Source: UBA11986 sp031402435 (GTDB taxonomy: Bacteria; Bacteroidota; Ignavibacteria; UBA10030; UBA6906). Taken from it: a stretch of 64,000 nt of DNA. The notes under the pieces were generated by a model, which saw only the letters and a list, made by a program, of their open reading frames with translations, ran no database searches and had not been told where the DNA came from. The stretch covers positions 24,408 through 88,407 of the forward strand of contig JANNSJ010000045.1 of assembly GCA_031402435.1 (NCBI GenBank), in the 5' to 3' direction. Positions 41,561 to 51,700 of this stretch are shown here, piece by piece. The translations under genes were made by a program, and so were the position numbers. Every line of letters starts with the position of its first letter. Within the stretch, counting starts at the first letter, position 1.

Positions 41561-42259
41561 ATGCTACACAGGAAACGGATTGGCGTCATCATACCGGCCA
41601 TCAACGAAGAGCAGTCCATTTCCCTGGTCATCGAGAGCATTCCTCCGGGTGTTGATGAAGTCGTTGTCGTTGACAATGGATCTTCAGACCGGACGGCTGA
41701 ATGCGCAGAGCGTGCAGGAGCTACCGTCCTCCATGAATCGAGAAGAGGATACGGCTACGCCTGCCTGACGGGGATTGACCACCTTGAGCAACACCGGACG
41801 GATATCATTGTTTTTCTTGATGGCGATTTCAGTGACTACCCTGAGGATCTGCCCGATCTTCTGCGGCCAATCTTGAAGGACGGGTGTGATCTGGTTATTG
41901 GTTCTCGAATGCTTGGCGAGCGTCAACCGGGGGCATTGCTCCCTCAAGCGATAGTGGGGAATTGGGTGGCCTCAACATTGATTCGGATGTTCTGGCGACA
42001 GAAATTCACAGATCTCGGACCCTTCAGAGCAATCCGCGTTGATGCACTAAACAAATTGCAGATGTCGGACCATACGTATGGGTGGACCGTGGAGATGCAG
42101 ATCAAGGCCGCGAAACTGAAGATGAAGTGTACCGAGGTCCCTGTTCGCTATCGCAAACGCATCGGTCGGTCCAAGGTCACGGGAACTCTTTCAGGTACTA
42201 TCAAGGCCTCAGTGAAAATTCTCTTCACCATATTCAAATACCTGGTCGTCAAAGTGTAA
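41561..42259 (+). CDS. Family 2 glycosyltransferase (arsenosugar set, dolichyl-phosphate-glucose-synthase-like)
   Basis: About 232 residues from ATG 41561; a GTG sits three bases earlier. The GT-A fold is shown by GVIIPAINEEQSISLVI, VVVDNGSSDRT, IIVFLDGDFSDYPED (the DxD-type metal site) and GSRMLG. The C-terminus (VPVRYRKRIGRSKVTGTLSG) is typical of polyprenyl-phosphate sugar transferases. It should transfer a sugar from a nucleotide donor. The next gene begins directly after its TAA. Context suggests it adds or prepares the sugar unit of an arsenosugar or lipid-linked product; that is inference. Confidence 0.87.
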   Translation: MLHRKRIGVIIPAINEEQSISLVIESIPPGVDEVVVVDNGSSDRTAECAERAGATVLHESRRGYGYACLTGIDHLEQHRTDIIVFLDGDFSDYPEDLPDLLRPILKDGCDLVIGSRMLGERQPGALLPQAIVGNWVASTLIRMFWRQKFTDLGPFRAIRVDALNKLQMSDHTYGWTVEMQIKAAKLKMKCTEVPVRYRKRIGRSKVTGTLSGTIKASVKILFTIFKYLVVKV

Positions 42260-43576
42260 ATGGCACCATGGAAGCTTGTTGCTCTTGGAATTGTCACCGA
42301 ACTGCTCTACCTCGGTCTATATGTCCCGACCTCGCCTGGAGGTGGGATGGCAATTTTTATCGCAGTGAATGCGTTGGCATTTCTCCCTTTCGGCATTCTG
42401 GTGCGCCATACCCTCATCGCCAAAGCTGCAACTGATACCAACAAGACAACCCTTTGGTTGATTGTGTTCTTTGGCTTGCTCTTCAGGCTCACTCTTGTTC
42501 CCCTCACCCCTGTGGCATCTGACGACATCTATCGGTACGTCTGGGATGGAAAGGTTGCATTGTCAGGGACAAACCCCTTTGCGCTTGCACCGAACGATCC
42601 TCAACTCTCATTGTTGCATACTGAAGATCTTCCCTCCAAGATCAATTTCCCTCATATGCGTACGATCTACCCGCCGCTTGCCCAGTTGTTCTTCTATATC
42701 TCAAATTTGTTGTTCGGTGATTCCATCTCAGGGATGAAGTTGTTGCTGACACTTTGTGAGTTGTGCACTCTGATTATGCTACTTCGCCTTCTCAAGCATC
42801 TTGCTATCGATCCTGCCATGGTTGTGGTGTACGCGTGGTGTCCACTTCCGATAATGTACTTCGGTCTGGATGGACATATCGATGCGTTGGGGATTCCATT
42901 GCTGCTGTTCTCCATCTATTTAATCAGCAAGAACCGGACGGTATCCGGTGCATTTGCCCTCGGACTTGCTGGTCTTGCAAAGCTCTACCCGATGTTTGTT
43001 GTTCCGTTGTTGCTGCACGCCAAGAAAGGTGTGATGTCAAATGCCATTGCTTTCGTGCCACTTCTCATCTTCGGTGCCGGTTGCTGGGCGTATTTTGAAC
43101 CTACAGGAGGACTTGTCGAGTCGTTCAAAGTGTACAATTCACAATTTGAGTTTAATGGATCGGTGTTCTCGGTGGTCAATGGCATTCTGAACGAGAACAC
43201 CACGGCACACCTTGTTTGCATCGCCTTGTTCGTTGCATGGATACTCGTGGTTGTGTTGCTTAGTCGATCTCTCATAGAGAAAACATTTCTGGCCTTTCTC
43301 GGCTTTGTCGTATGCTCACCGGTTGTGCACCCCTGGTACTTGTCGTGGCTGGCAGCGCTGATTGTCATCCGCTGGTCGCCGGCGGCATTCTCGTTACTCA
43401 TCCTCTCTAATCTGAGCAATATCGTGGTATATCAGTACAAGGATTCGGGTTTCTGGGTGGACAACCCCTTGCTGATGCTGTTGGAGTATCTGCCGTTTTT
43501 TGCATTGCTCATATGGGAATTCTTGCGTAGCAGACACCCGGCCGGTCGCTTACAGTCCCACGGTGTGCAATGTTGA
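42260..43576 (+). CDS. Polytopic membrane glycosyltransferase (GT87/mannosyltransferase-like)
   Basis: 438 residues with about ten hydrophobic helices. The N-terminal VASDDIYRYVWDGKVALSGTN loop carries acidic residues as in lipid-dependent GT-C transferases (GT87, DUF2029). PPLAQLFFYISNLLFGDS and GLAGLAKLYPMFVVPLLL are typical of the group. It would use a polyprenyl-phosphate sugar, which the GT2 neighbour could make. The ATG directly abuts the previous stop and its end overlaps the next gene by seven bases, so the three transferases are one unit. Confidence 0.82.
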   Translation: MAPWKLVALGIVTELLYLGLYVPTSPGGGMAIFIAVNALAFLPFGILVRHTLIAKAATDTNKTTLWLIVFFGLLFRLTLVPLTPVASDDIYRYVWDGKVALSGTNPFALAPNDPQLSLLHTEDLPSKINFPHMRTIYPPLAQLFFYISNLLFGDSISGMKLLLTLCELCTLIMLLRLLKHLAIDPAMVVVYAWCPLPIMYFGLDGHIDALGIPLLLFSIYLISKNRTVSGAFALGLAGLAKLYPMFVVPLLLHAKKGVMSNAIAFVPLLIFGAGCWAYFEPTGGLVESFKVYNSQFEFNGSVFSVVNGILNENTTAHLVCIALFVAWILVVVLLSRSLIEKTFLAFLGFVVCSPVVHPWYLSWLAALIVIRWSPAAFSLLILSNLSNIVVYQYKDSGFWVDNPLLMLLEYLPFFALLIWEFLRSRHPAGRLQSHGVQC

Positions 43577-44205
43577 CCACCCAAGCCCTCATAATCTTTG
43601 CAAAGCTGCCGCGTGCAGGAGATGTCAAGACCCGTTTGGGCGAGGCTATCGGAATGCAAGAAGCCGCAAGGATCTATCAATGCTTTGCTGAACACGCGTT
43701 CTCATTGGGAAGGGAGCTTCTCGAAAAGGAATGTAAGGTCTACGTGTTCTATGGTCCGGCTGCAAGCGTGGATGAGATGCGCACATGGGTTGGGCCGTTA
43801 CTCCGTCTGATTCCGCAGGAGGGAATGACATTGGGTGATCGTATGCATCACGCGTTCGAGGTAACATTTGCCGAGGGGTCAAAGCGTTCGGTCATTATAG
43901 GTACAGATGTTCCCGAGCTCGATCTTCTGACTCTGGAACAGGCTTTCAACTCCTTGAGCCATCAAGATGCTGTCATCGGCCCATCAAGTGACGGTGGGTA
44001 CTACCTGCTTGGCATGAATGCACCGACAAAAGAGCTGTTCGACGATGTAGCCTGGAGCAGTGAGACAGTCTATCATGAGACCATCCAGCGGCTCTCTCGC
44101 TTGAATCTTTCATTTGCTCAATTTGACGAACTTGCCGATATCGACACAATCGCCGACTACAAGGCCTATCAGGATAGAATGCGCAACGTGAAAGCATCGA
44201 CTTGA
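43570..44205 (+). CDS. TIGR04282-type glycosyltransferase (DUF2064), arsenosugar set
   Basis: 211 residues. LIIFAKLPRAGDVKTRLGEAI at the start and IIGTDVPELDLLTLEQAF, VIGPSSDGGYYLLGM in the middle are the signature of the DUF2064/TIGR04282 family, nucleotidyl- or glycosyltransferase-like proteins assigned to arsenosugar clusters. A GT-A-like nucleotide-binding fold is expected. It overlaps the preceding gene by seven bases. The gene supports the reading of the whole block from arsS to the peroxidase-like gene as an arsenosugar pathway, though its exact step is not known. Confidence 0.88.
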   Translation: MLTTQALIIFAKLPRAGDVKTRLGEAIGMQEAARIYQCFAEHAFSLGRELLEKECKVYVFYGPAASVDEMRTWVGPLLRLIPQEGMTLGDRMHHAFEVTFAEGSKRSVIIGTDVPELDLLTLEQAFNSLSHQDAVIGPSSDGGYYLLGMNAPTKELFDDVAWSSETVYHETIQRLSRLNLSFAQFDELADIDTIADYKAYQDRMRNVKAST

Positions 44206-44244
44206 CCTATAGCTCATTGTTGCATCAATCATAACGGAGGAATA

Positions 44245-44580
44245 ATGTCGTCCTATTACGAATCCAAGGACCTCTCAAAGTTCGGTGACATCGGAAAGAA
44301 CCAGAAGCCTCTTTGGGACAAATTCATTGCGTGGTATACAGAGGCCACTGCGACGGAAGGAGCGCTCACCAAACGGGAAAAGTCGTTGATTGGACTGGCT
44401 GTAGCGCACGCCGTCCAATGTCCCTACTGCATTGACGCCTACACCAATCAGTGCCTTGAAACCGGCGCCAATCTTGACCAGATGACCGAGGCACTTCATG
44501 TTACGGCGGCGGTGAGAGGAGGAGCTTCACTTGCGCATGGTGTGCAGTGTAGAAACATTGTTGAAAAGCTCACGATGTAA
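44245..44580 (+). CDS. Arsenosugar-associated peroxidase-like protein (CMD/AhpD fold)
   Basis: 111 residues. The CxxC-type pair in AVQCPYCIDAYTNQCLETG with the upstream ALTKREKSLIGLAVAHA helix is typical of carboxymuconolactone decarboxylase/AhpD-like proteins. The early SYYESKDLSKFGDIGKNQK matches the arsenosugar-associated subfamily (TIGR04345). It may reduce an arsenic or sulfur intermediate. GGAGGAA lies six bases before the ATG. A strong hairpin terminator follows at 44651-44683, so it ends the operon. Confidence 0.9.
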   Translation: MSSYYESKDLSKFGDIGKNQKPLWDKFIAWYTEATATEGALTKREKSLIGLAVAHAVQCPYCIDAYTNQCLETGANLDQMTEALHVTAAVRGGASLAHGVQCRNIVEKLTM

Positions 44581-44650
44581 TCGACCGCAATAGCAGACTT
44601 GGCCAGAATGATAGTTGGACCCATTGTTTTCTCAAACGCCGTAAAAGGCG

Positions 44651-44683
44651 AAACCCTCACCCAGTATCTTCCGGTGAGGGTTT
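44651..44683 (+). terminator. Hairpin terminator after the arsenosugar genes
   Basis: AAACCCTCACC (44651-44661) and GGTGAGGGTTT (44673-44683) pair over 11 bp and are followed by more T residues on the plus strand. TTGTAGCGGGGACA follows at 44696-44709. The same hairpin and 14-mer recur at 57856-57911. Confidence 0.75.
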
Positions 44684-44695
44684 TTGCGTATGTGG

Positions 44696-44709
44696 TTGTA
44701 GCGGGGACA
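44696..44709 (-). other. tRNA-3'-end-like 14-mer, copy 1
   Basis: On the minus strand it reads TGTCCCCGCTACAA, like the end of a tRNA acceptor/T-stem, just before a hairpin terminator. No complete tRNA can be folded upstream on that strand. It may be a relic or an integration core; see the second copy at 57898-57911. Confidence 0.35.
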
Positions 44710-45159
44710 TCTGGTGACCACTTTGCACAACTGCATAGGGTGCCTAAGTTCGCCTACTGAAACCCAATGAAACCTGCCGGGTCGAGACTTCCTTGGCATT
44801 GTCTCTTGCTTCTCACCAGGTGTGGGTGAAGTGCTCGACAAACTCTGGCCCTACCGGGTTGGCTACGTATTGACAATTGCAACTATTTTGCATAGACTTA
44901 ACCTATCAATTCAATCGTTCTTCCCCACAGGATCTTCTACTTAACTGCTCGGCTGTCGCATCTTCTATGATGTCTTTACGGGGGTATTAAATATGCTGTT
45001 CTCGCCGACTGTTCCCTCTGCGCGCTTTTGCGTGCGTATGGTGCCATACTATTTCTCCCCTCTTCTCTCCACACCGAAAGTCGGATTCTCAACTCAGTCG
45101 TCAGGTTTTTCCCGCGAATTTCAAATCAAACACACACTAACATTCAGGAGGACACTTCA
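44710..45159 (+). promoter_or_regulatory. Spacer with a candidate sigma-70 promoter
   Basis: TTGACA (44870-44875) and TAGACT (44893-44898) are 17 bp apart. This is a good match for a housekeeping promoter driving the gene at 45160, with a leader of about 255 bases. The leader has no recognised riboswitch. No other gene is seen in the spacer. Confidence 0.45.
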
Positions 45160-45669
45160 ATGCGAAGCGTCTTGACTATTCTTGTTGTTCTCTTTTCGGT
45201 GGTAGTATCTGCGATCGTATGTCCCTCACATGCGCTCTCTCAATCAGCGATGTCAGTGACAGAAGACCTGACCCGGCGTGCAGATGTGGTTGTTATTGGC
45301 AAGGTCACCGAAGTAAAAGCGAAGTGGAGTGCGGACCGGAGCAGAATCTATTCCAATGTTACCGTCCTGGTTGACGAGCACATCAAAGGGGGTGGCTCAC
45401 AGCAGTCGGTTGTCATCGCAACTCCCGGTGGTGAAATTGACGGCGTAGGGGAAGCGTACAGCCACACGGCGCGTTTCAAGACGGATGAGCTGGTCATCGT
45501 GTTCGCGGCAGCTGATCGACAAGGACAGCTTAACGTGGTGGGTGGAGATGAAGGGAAGTTGACCGTGACAAAGGATAAAGTGACCGGCATGCAAATGGTT
45601 GCAGACAGAGAACCTCTCACTGTGTTTGCGTCACGACTCAGGGGTGTTGTCCAGGCTCAGAGTCATTAG
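45160..45669 (+). CDS. Secreted hypothetical protein
   Basis: 169 residues from ATG 45160, with CAGGAGGA eight to thirteen bases upstream. The signal peptide is SVLTILVVLFSVVVSAIV then CPSHALSQ. The mature part reads TEDLTRRADVVVIGKVTEVK, SNVTVLVDEHIKGG and SVVIATPGGEIDGVGE, then a strand-rich end. This resembles small beta-barrel (OB-like) extracellular proteins of unknown function that start with RADVVVxGxV. I do not recognise a named family. It precedes the giant secreted protein by 98 bases and may be co-transcribed with it. Confidence 0.75.
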   Translation: MRSVLTILVVLFSVVVSAIVCPSHALSQSAMSVTEDLTRRADVVVIGKVTEVKAKWSADRSRIYSNVTVLVDEHIKGGGSQQSVVIATPGGEIDGVGEAYSHTARFKTDELVIVFAAADRQGQLNVVGGDEGKLTVTKDKVTGMQMVADREPLTVFASRLRGVVQAQSH

Positions 45670-45767
45670 GAGTGATTCTTTCGTTGTTTCGTTTTCAACG
45701 AAACGAAGTGAACAAAGTCTCTTCTCCACAACGATCATAATCTTACCATCATACTTCGGGGACCTTC

Positions 45768-48700
45768 ATGAGCAAGCGCTATTGGGTGTCGGGTAACAAG
45801 CTAAAGACAGCTTGGAGAAATTCTGGATTCGTTTGTTTGCTGTTGATAACGGGTGCTGTCAATGCACTTACCCAGTCAAGTACGGTGTTTCTCCCCTATG
45901 AGGCCACGGGGTACAAAGCACTAATGACAAAGGCATCTTCCGTTCCGGCCAATTTTCAGAGCCCGACTTTCAACGATGCGTCATGGACAACGAAAGTCGC
46001 TGCTTTTGGCAAACTTAATCCTGCTTGTCCTCTCAACACATCGGGCCACATACATACAGAGTGGGCGGAGACGAAGGATGTTTTGCTAAGGAAACACATT
46101 ACACTGCCAGCAGGCACTCGTAACGTAAAAGTTAGTGTCGCAATTGATAACTCGGTGCAAGTTTGGTTGAATGGCACGGATATCTCAGGAGGAATCAGAG
46201 TACATGATGATTGTGCGGGATTTGGAGATTTTGTGTTCAATGTGCCAGACAATCTCCTGATAGCAGGCGACAACGTGCTTGCAGTGCGCGCCTTCTGGAT
46301 GAATGCAAACAGGTATATTGACGTCCAGGTGAGCGGAACCATCTCTTCAACGATAACATCCTCCGCGGGTTCCCATGGTACCATCTCACCATCTGGCGTC
46401 ACCACCGTTCCCTATGGTGGTAGTCAGAGCTACGAAATCACACCCAAAGTCGAATATCATGTTGCCAGTGTTCTGGTCGATGGTATATCAGTTGGAGCGG
46501 TAACAAGCTACACCTTTACGAACGTGACGTCCAACCATACCATTAGTGCGAGCTTTGCGATCAACACCTACACATTAACCTACACCGCTGGGGCAGGCGG
46601 CTCGATTGTGGGCACCAATCCGCAAACTGTGAACCACGACGGAAACGGTACCATTGTGACGGCGACACCGAATTCCGGTTACCACTTTGTCAATTGGAGT
46701 GACGGGCTGCTGACGGCGGCACGGACTGACATGAACGTGACTGCGAACTTATCGGTGACTGCAAACTTTGCAATCAACACCTACCAGTTGACAGTTACAT
46801 CAGGAACAGGTGGAGCGATTACAGCGCCGCCGACGTCGCCGGTCACGGTGAATCACGGTGCGGCGACACCGATTACTGCAACGGCTACTGCCGGATACAC
46901 GTTCACAGGGTGGACAGTGGTGGCAGGTACAGCATCAATAGGGAATCCCGCTCAGTTGAGTACGACAGCAGCGTTGACTTCCGGTAATGCCGCAGTACGC
47001 GCAAACTTTCTGTTGAATACGTACATCATCACTCCATCTGTAGAAGCTACGGGCAACGGAACGATCACTCCAAACACGCCGCAAATGGTGGCCCACGGAG
47101 CCGGCACCAGTTTCACGTTCACTGCTGAAGCTCATTACCATGTCGCCAGCGTAGTCGTCGATAATGTTGCTTGGTTCACCGCTCAAGCACAGGTCTACCA
47201 GCCTAGGGATACGACGTACTCTTTCACCAACGTTGATGCAAACCACACAATCAGCGCCACCTTCTCACAGGATTGGTACCCGCTTCAGGTCAATGCCAAG
47301 ACATACGACGTCACCTATGATATTTACTCAGGGACTCGAACATATACTTTGAGCAATGCGGTCGGTGGGTACTTCACGGTGGGGAATTCGAGTACTCAAC
47401 TCACCGATTATGTTCAGCCGTATGAGTACGGACAGTCTGTTAACCTGACGGCGATTCCGGAACCAAACTATCACTTTGTATCCTGGATTGTCACGAAGGG
47501 TGCTGTTCAGACTGAAGTTCCTGGATATCAGTATGCTGTGCTGCTCGATACCGTTACCTCCATCGAAGCAAAGTTTGGAAAGAATGACACACAATCAATC
47601 CCCGTTACATCGAATCAAGATAATTCCGGACCCCCCGCTGTGGGATCACTGCGATGGGCTCTCAATATATCGAATGGAAACCCCGGACTCGATACAATAC
47701 AATTCAATATCACCGGTACTGAGGCAGACCGGACGATACTATTATTTTCTCCATTGACGTTGACCGACCAGACCGTAACGGGTGGAACGTTGACTATCGT
47801 GGAGCCTTCGCCTGGGTATTCGGGCAACGGCAATGGGTTCGAATTGCTTGGGGGATTCTCTCCTCAATTTGGCTACACGCCTCAAGGTAGCACGATTCGG
47901 AATCTCGAAGTTCGTGGTTTCGCCTCCTCCGGAATCTGCATTATGGGTGACAACAATGTGGTTCAGGGAAACAGGATTCATAACAACGGAAGCCATGGTG
48001 TCTGTATCAAGGATGGGAATGGAAATCTTATCGGCGGCACGAATTCAGGTGACGGGAATATTATCTATTCAAACGGTGGCAATGGTGTGGAGGTACGGAC
48101 AGTGTCTGCTCTCGTTCCACCGGCAAACAACGGGATACTTGGCAATCTGATCTACTCCAACAGCGGACTGGGGATCGACCTTGGGGGGAATGGGATTACA
48201 GCGAATACTTACCCGCCCGGCCCGTCTCAGCCACTGATACGTCCCGCGACGCCCACCGCGGTCAACTACGGCGTGAACTTCCCGCTCCTCCATTTTGCTT
48301 CTGTCCCGGCAAATGTACTCACCAATTCGGAAGTAGTGGGTTCACTTCTTTCATGGCCCAACACAGCATTCCGGGTCCAGATCTATCTGACTGATTCAAG
48401 TGCTGACATTAACGGCGAAGGGTCTGAACTGATCGGGCAACAAATGCTTACAACCGACAGCATTGGCTTTGCATCGTTCACAACTCAGGTGGCAAGGCAC
48501 CTCATGGTTGGGCAGTTTGTAACGGCGACGGCAACAGATTTTGCAAACAACACTTCGGAGTTTGCCGCGAATTTGCCCGTAGGTGTGAGAACGAAATACT
48601 ATGACACCGGAACGAACACAGGAGGAGGCCACTTTGTTGTCAACCTCACTCTTTCCGGTATCCCTTTGCACTGGCGTGACGGGCTGTTGAAGTTTCGGCT

Positions 48701-51700
48701 CAGCCGGACAGCAACGAATAGTGGCTTCCAGGCCGCCATGCAAAGCTCGTTTGGTACATGGGGTTCAGTTTCTCCATTTAATATCACGGAATACCTCGAT
48801 CCCACTCCTTCTGCAGTTTCCGACACCGCAGATGCGAAGTGGGGGGGAAATCCCGACGGATTCAATAATGTTGTTTGGATTGATGGAACGAATGCAGCAG
48901 GGACGTGGAATTCGGCTACTGGCGTGCCTGACAATGTCATTGCTGTCACCCGACTTCGTTACAATGCGGTTACGGGAGAGATTACTGACGCTGACATGGC
49001 AATCAACAGGCAGACGTTTGGATTCGAAATCATGCCCGGTCCGATCGAAGAGGATGCCGGCTCAATAGTAGATCCGCCGGGATCTCAACCGAAAGATATT
49101 GAAGCCACAGTCACTCATGAATCCGGACACGTTCTTGGCCTTGCCGATATTTACAATCCGGGTTACCCGCAGTATGTTCCTGACATGCTCTTTGGAAACC
49201 AGAACGTCACCATGTATGGATTCATAAAAGACCAGGAGAATGCCAAACGAACTTTGAAACCTGCCGATGCCGCCGGAATCGCCTGGATGTATGATAATGT
49301 TCCTGATAGCCATCTTGACCTCGCACTCGTCTTTGATGGTTCCACTTCTTTCACATCCACATACAATGCATTTAACGCATCGAAGAACAGCGCGGAAGAA
49401 TTGATCACCAAACTGCGATTCGGAGATCGGATTACTATCTTCCAGTTCGGTGGTTCTGCTTTTCAAGCAACAGTGGGGTTGCCAGGTATTGGCGGTGCAC
49501 CACCCATTCAGATTACCAATGCGGTCAACTTTCTAAGGGCACTGGCCGCGAATGGATCGACCGCTCTCACGGGGGCGTTGAACCAGGCCAACACTCTCTT
49601 GGGCGGGTCAGCGCTTGGAATCAAGGCGGCAGTTCTCTTCAGCGCTGTTGAGACGAATGATGCAACAAACGCTCTGGCTGCTGCAGCGGCTCTCAACGCC
49701 TCAAATATTCGCCTCTTCACCATGGGATTTCCTGCAAGCTCGGGACAGAACCTGAGCAGCAGTATCGCCGACTTGACTGGAGGAGCCTACTTCCTCACTG
49801 ACAACACATCAATCAGTCAGGTTCTCAAGGAGGTCTGGAACGAGGTGACAGGCCTTCAGCTCATAGTTGCCTCTTCAGCATTGGCCAATGCCACCAATTG
49901 GCAAGGTGCTACCAACTGGCAGGGTGCTACTAATTGGCAGGGTGCTACGAACTGGCAGGGTGCAATTGACCCTGGAACGACAGCACTCCTTCCCGCCACA
50001 AACTGGCAAGGGAGCAGGTTCGTTTTGTTTCTGGTACCTCCGGGATTTGATGCGCCAGGTTTTGGAACTCAACCTCCTCTGGTTCTCGGCGCTCCGCTTC
50101 CGGACTATATTGTCTCACCCGCCAACGTCGGCACGAAATTCCCGGGTGGTAAGTATATTGAAGGACCGACCTACAGCTATTACTACATCCCTGGTCCTCC
50201 TCCCGGCACATGGCTGTCGCACTTGGAAGGGGACAACACGGGTACACCGAATGGAGAGAAGATACTATTCAATCTTGTGGCTGACGCGAGTGTGAGAATG
50301 GATGTTCTCCTGGCCAGTTCGACCTACAATCCTGGAGACCCCGTTACAATTCGGGCGATCCTCAGGAGAGGCGGAGGAGCGCCTGGGGAGGAGCATACTA
50401 CTTTCGACCCGTCGTCGGGTGAACCGATTATTGACGCAACTGTCATAGCCCAAATCACAAGACCAGGTTCTTCGACGCCTGAGCTTCCGTCGCTTCAGCT
50501 TGCCCATCAAGGGGACGGCACCTACATCGGTACATATAACAACGCCGACCTCGCTGGTACGTACGATTTCAAGGTTATCGCGCAGGTGCCCAACCCCGCT
50601 CAACCCGGTACTTCCTTCCCACGCGAAAGCCAGCAGTCGTTCTTTGTTGTACCGCCCTTTGTTCCTAACGCGGTGCTGTTTGCAACGAACAGCATTTCCA
50701 TCCAGGACACGGCGAACATCGTTTCGGGAAGCGTCATCGTGAACAACACAAGAGTGGGTTCGGGAGTTGAATTGTCTTTAGGCAGACGGGTTACAACACC
50801 CAGCAATTACACGCTGAAAGCCTCGCGTATCACTATTCTCGCCGGGTCAACGGTTGCAGGCAATGTCTTCTACAATTCGCTTGCGAATGGCGGAACAATC
50901 ACGGGCACGACACAAACGCCATTGCCGCTTCCTGTGGTGAATACACTGCCAGCATTTGAAACAGCAACCATCGGGACTCAGGACATTACCGTCAGGTCGA
51001 ATACACAAGTGACGTTGGCTCCTGGGAGGTACCGGACTGTGTATGTTGATGACAGAGCGACTCTCACGCTCACTGGTGGAACGTATGAGATGAAGAGCCT
51101 TGAGGTTGAGGAAAATGCAAATCTCTTGTTCACGGCCCCGACTCATGTCCGAATATCTCTTGGATTCCAGTCTGAGGATAATTCGTATGTGGGGCCCAAA
51201 CAAGGAACCACCATTGATGCTTCCTCGATTACTTTCTATGTCGCGGGGACAAATACGGCCAGCCCATTCTCGAAAGCGGTGAACCTATACTACGACGCCA
51301 AGGTCTTTGCCAATATCTACGCAAAGAATGGCACCATCGTGATGGGCGACAGGACACAAGCCACCGGCGCATTCCTGGCGAAAGATATCACCGTTGGAAA
51401 GAAGGTGCAGATTACTCTAGCGACCTCTTTCTCTGGACTTGCCAAGGGTGCCGCCTCGAATTGGACTCAACAACCGACCGACGTTCCGGCGACATTCTCA
51501 CTCTCGCAGAACTATCCGAACCCATTCAATCCTACTACGCGGATTCAATATGGATTGCCGAAGCAGAGTAACGTGAAGTTGACAATTCACAATGTGCTCG
51601 GTCAGGAGGTAGCGCGGCTTGTGGAAGGAGAACAGAATGCAGGCTTCTACGAGATCCAGTGGAACGGCAGAAACGAAAGCGGGGCTATGGCCGCGTCCGG

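Noticed and set aside
44696..44709. tRNA gene on the minus strand
   Set aside because: Only the last 14 bases look like a tRNA end; no anticodon arm or T-loop (GTTCRANNC) can be found upstream.
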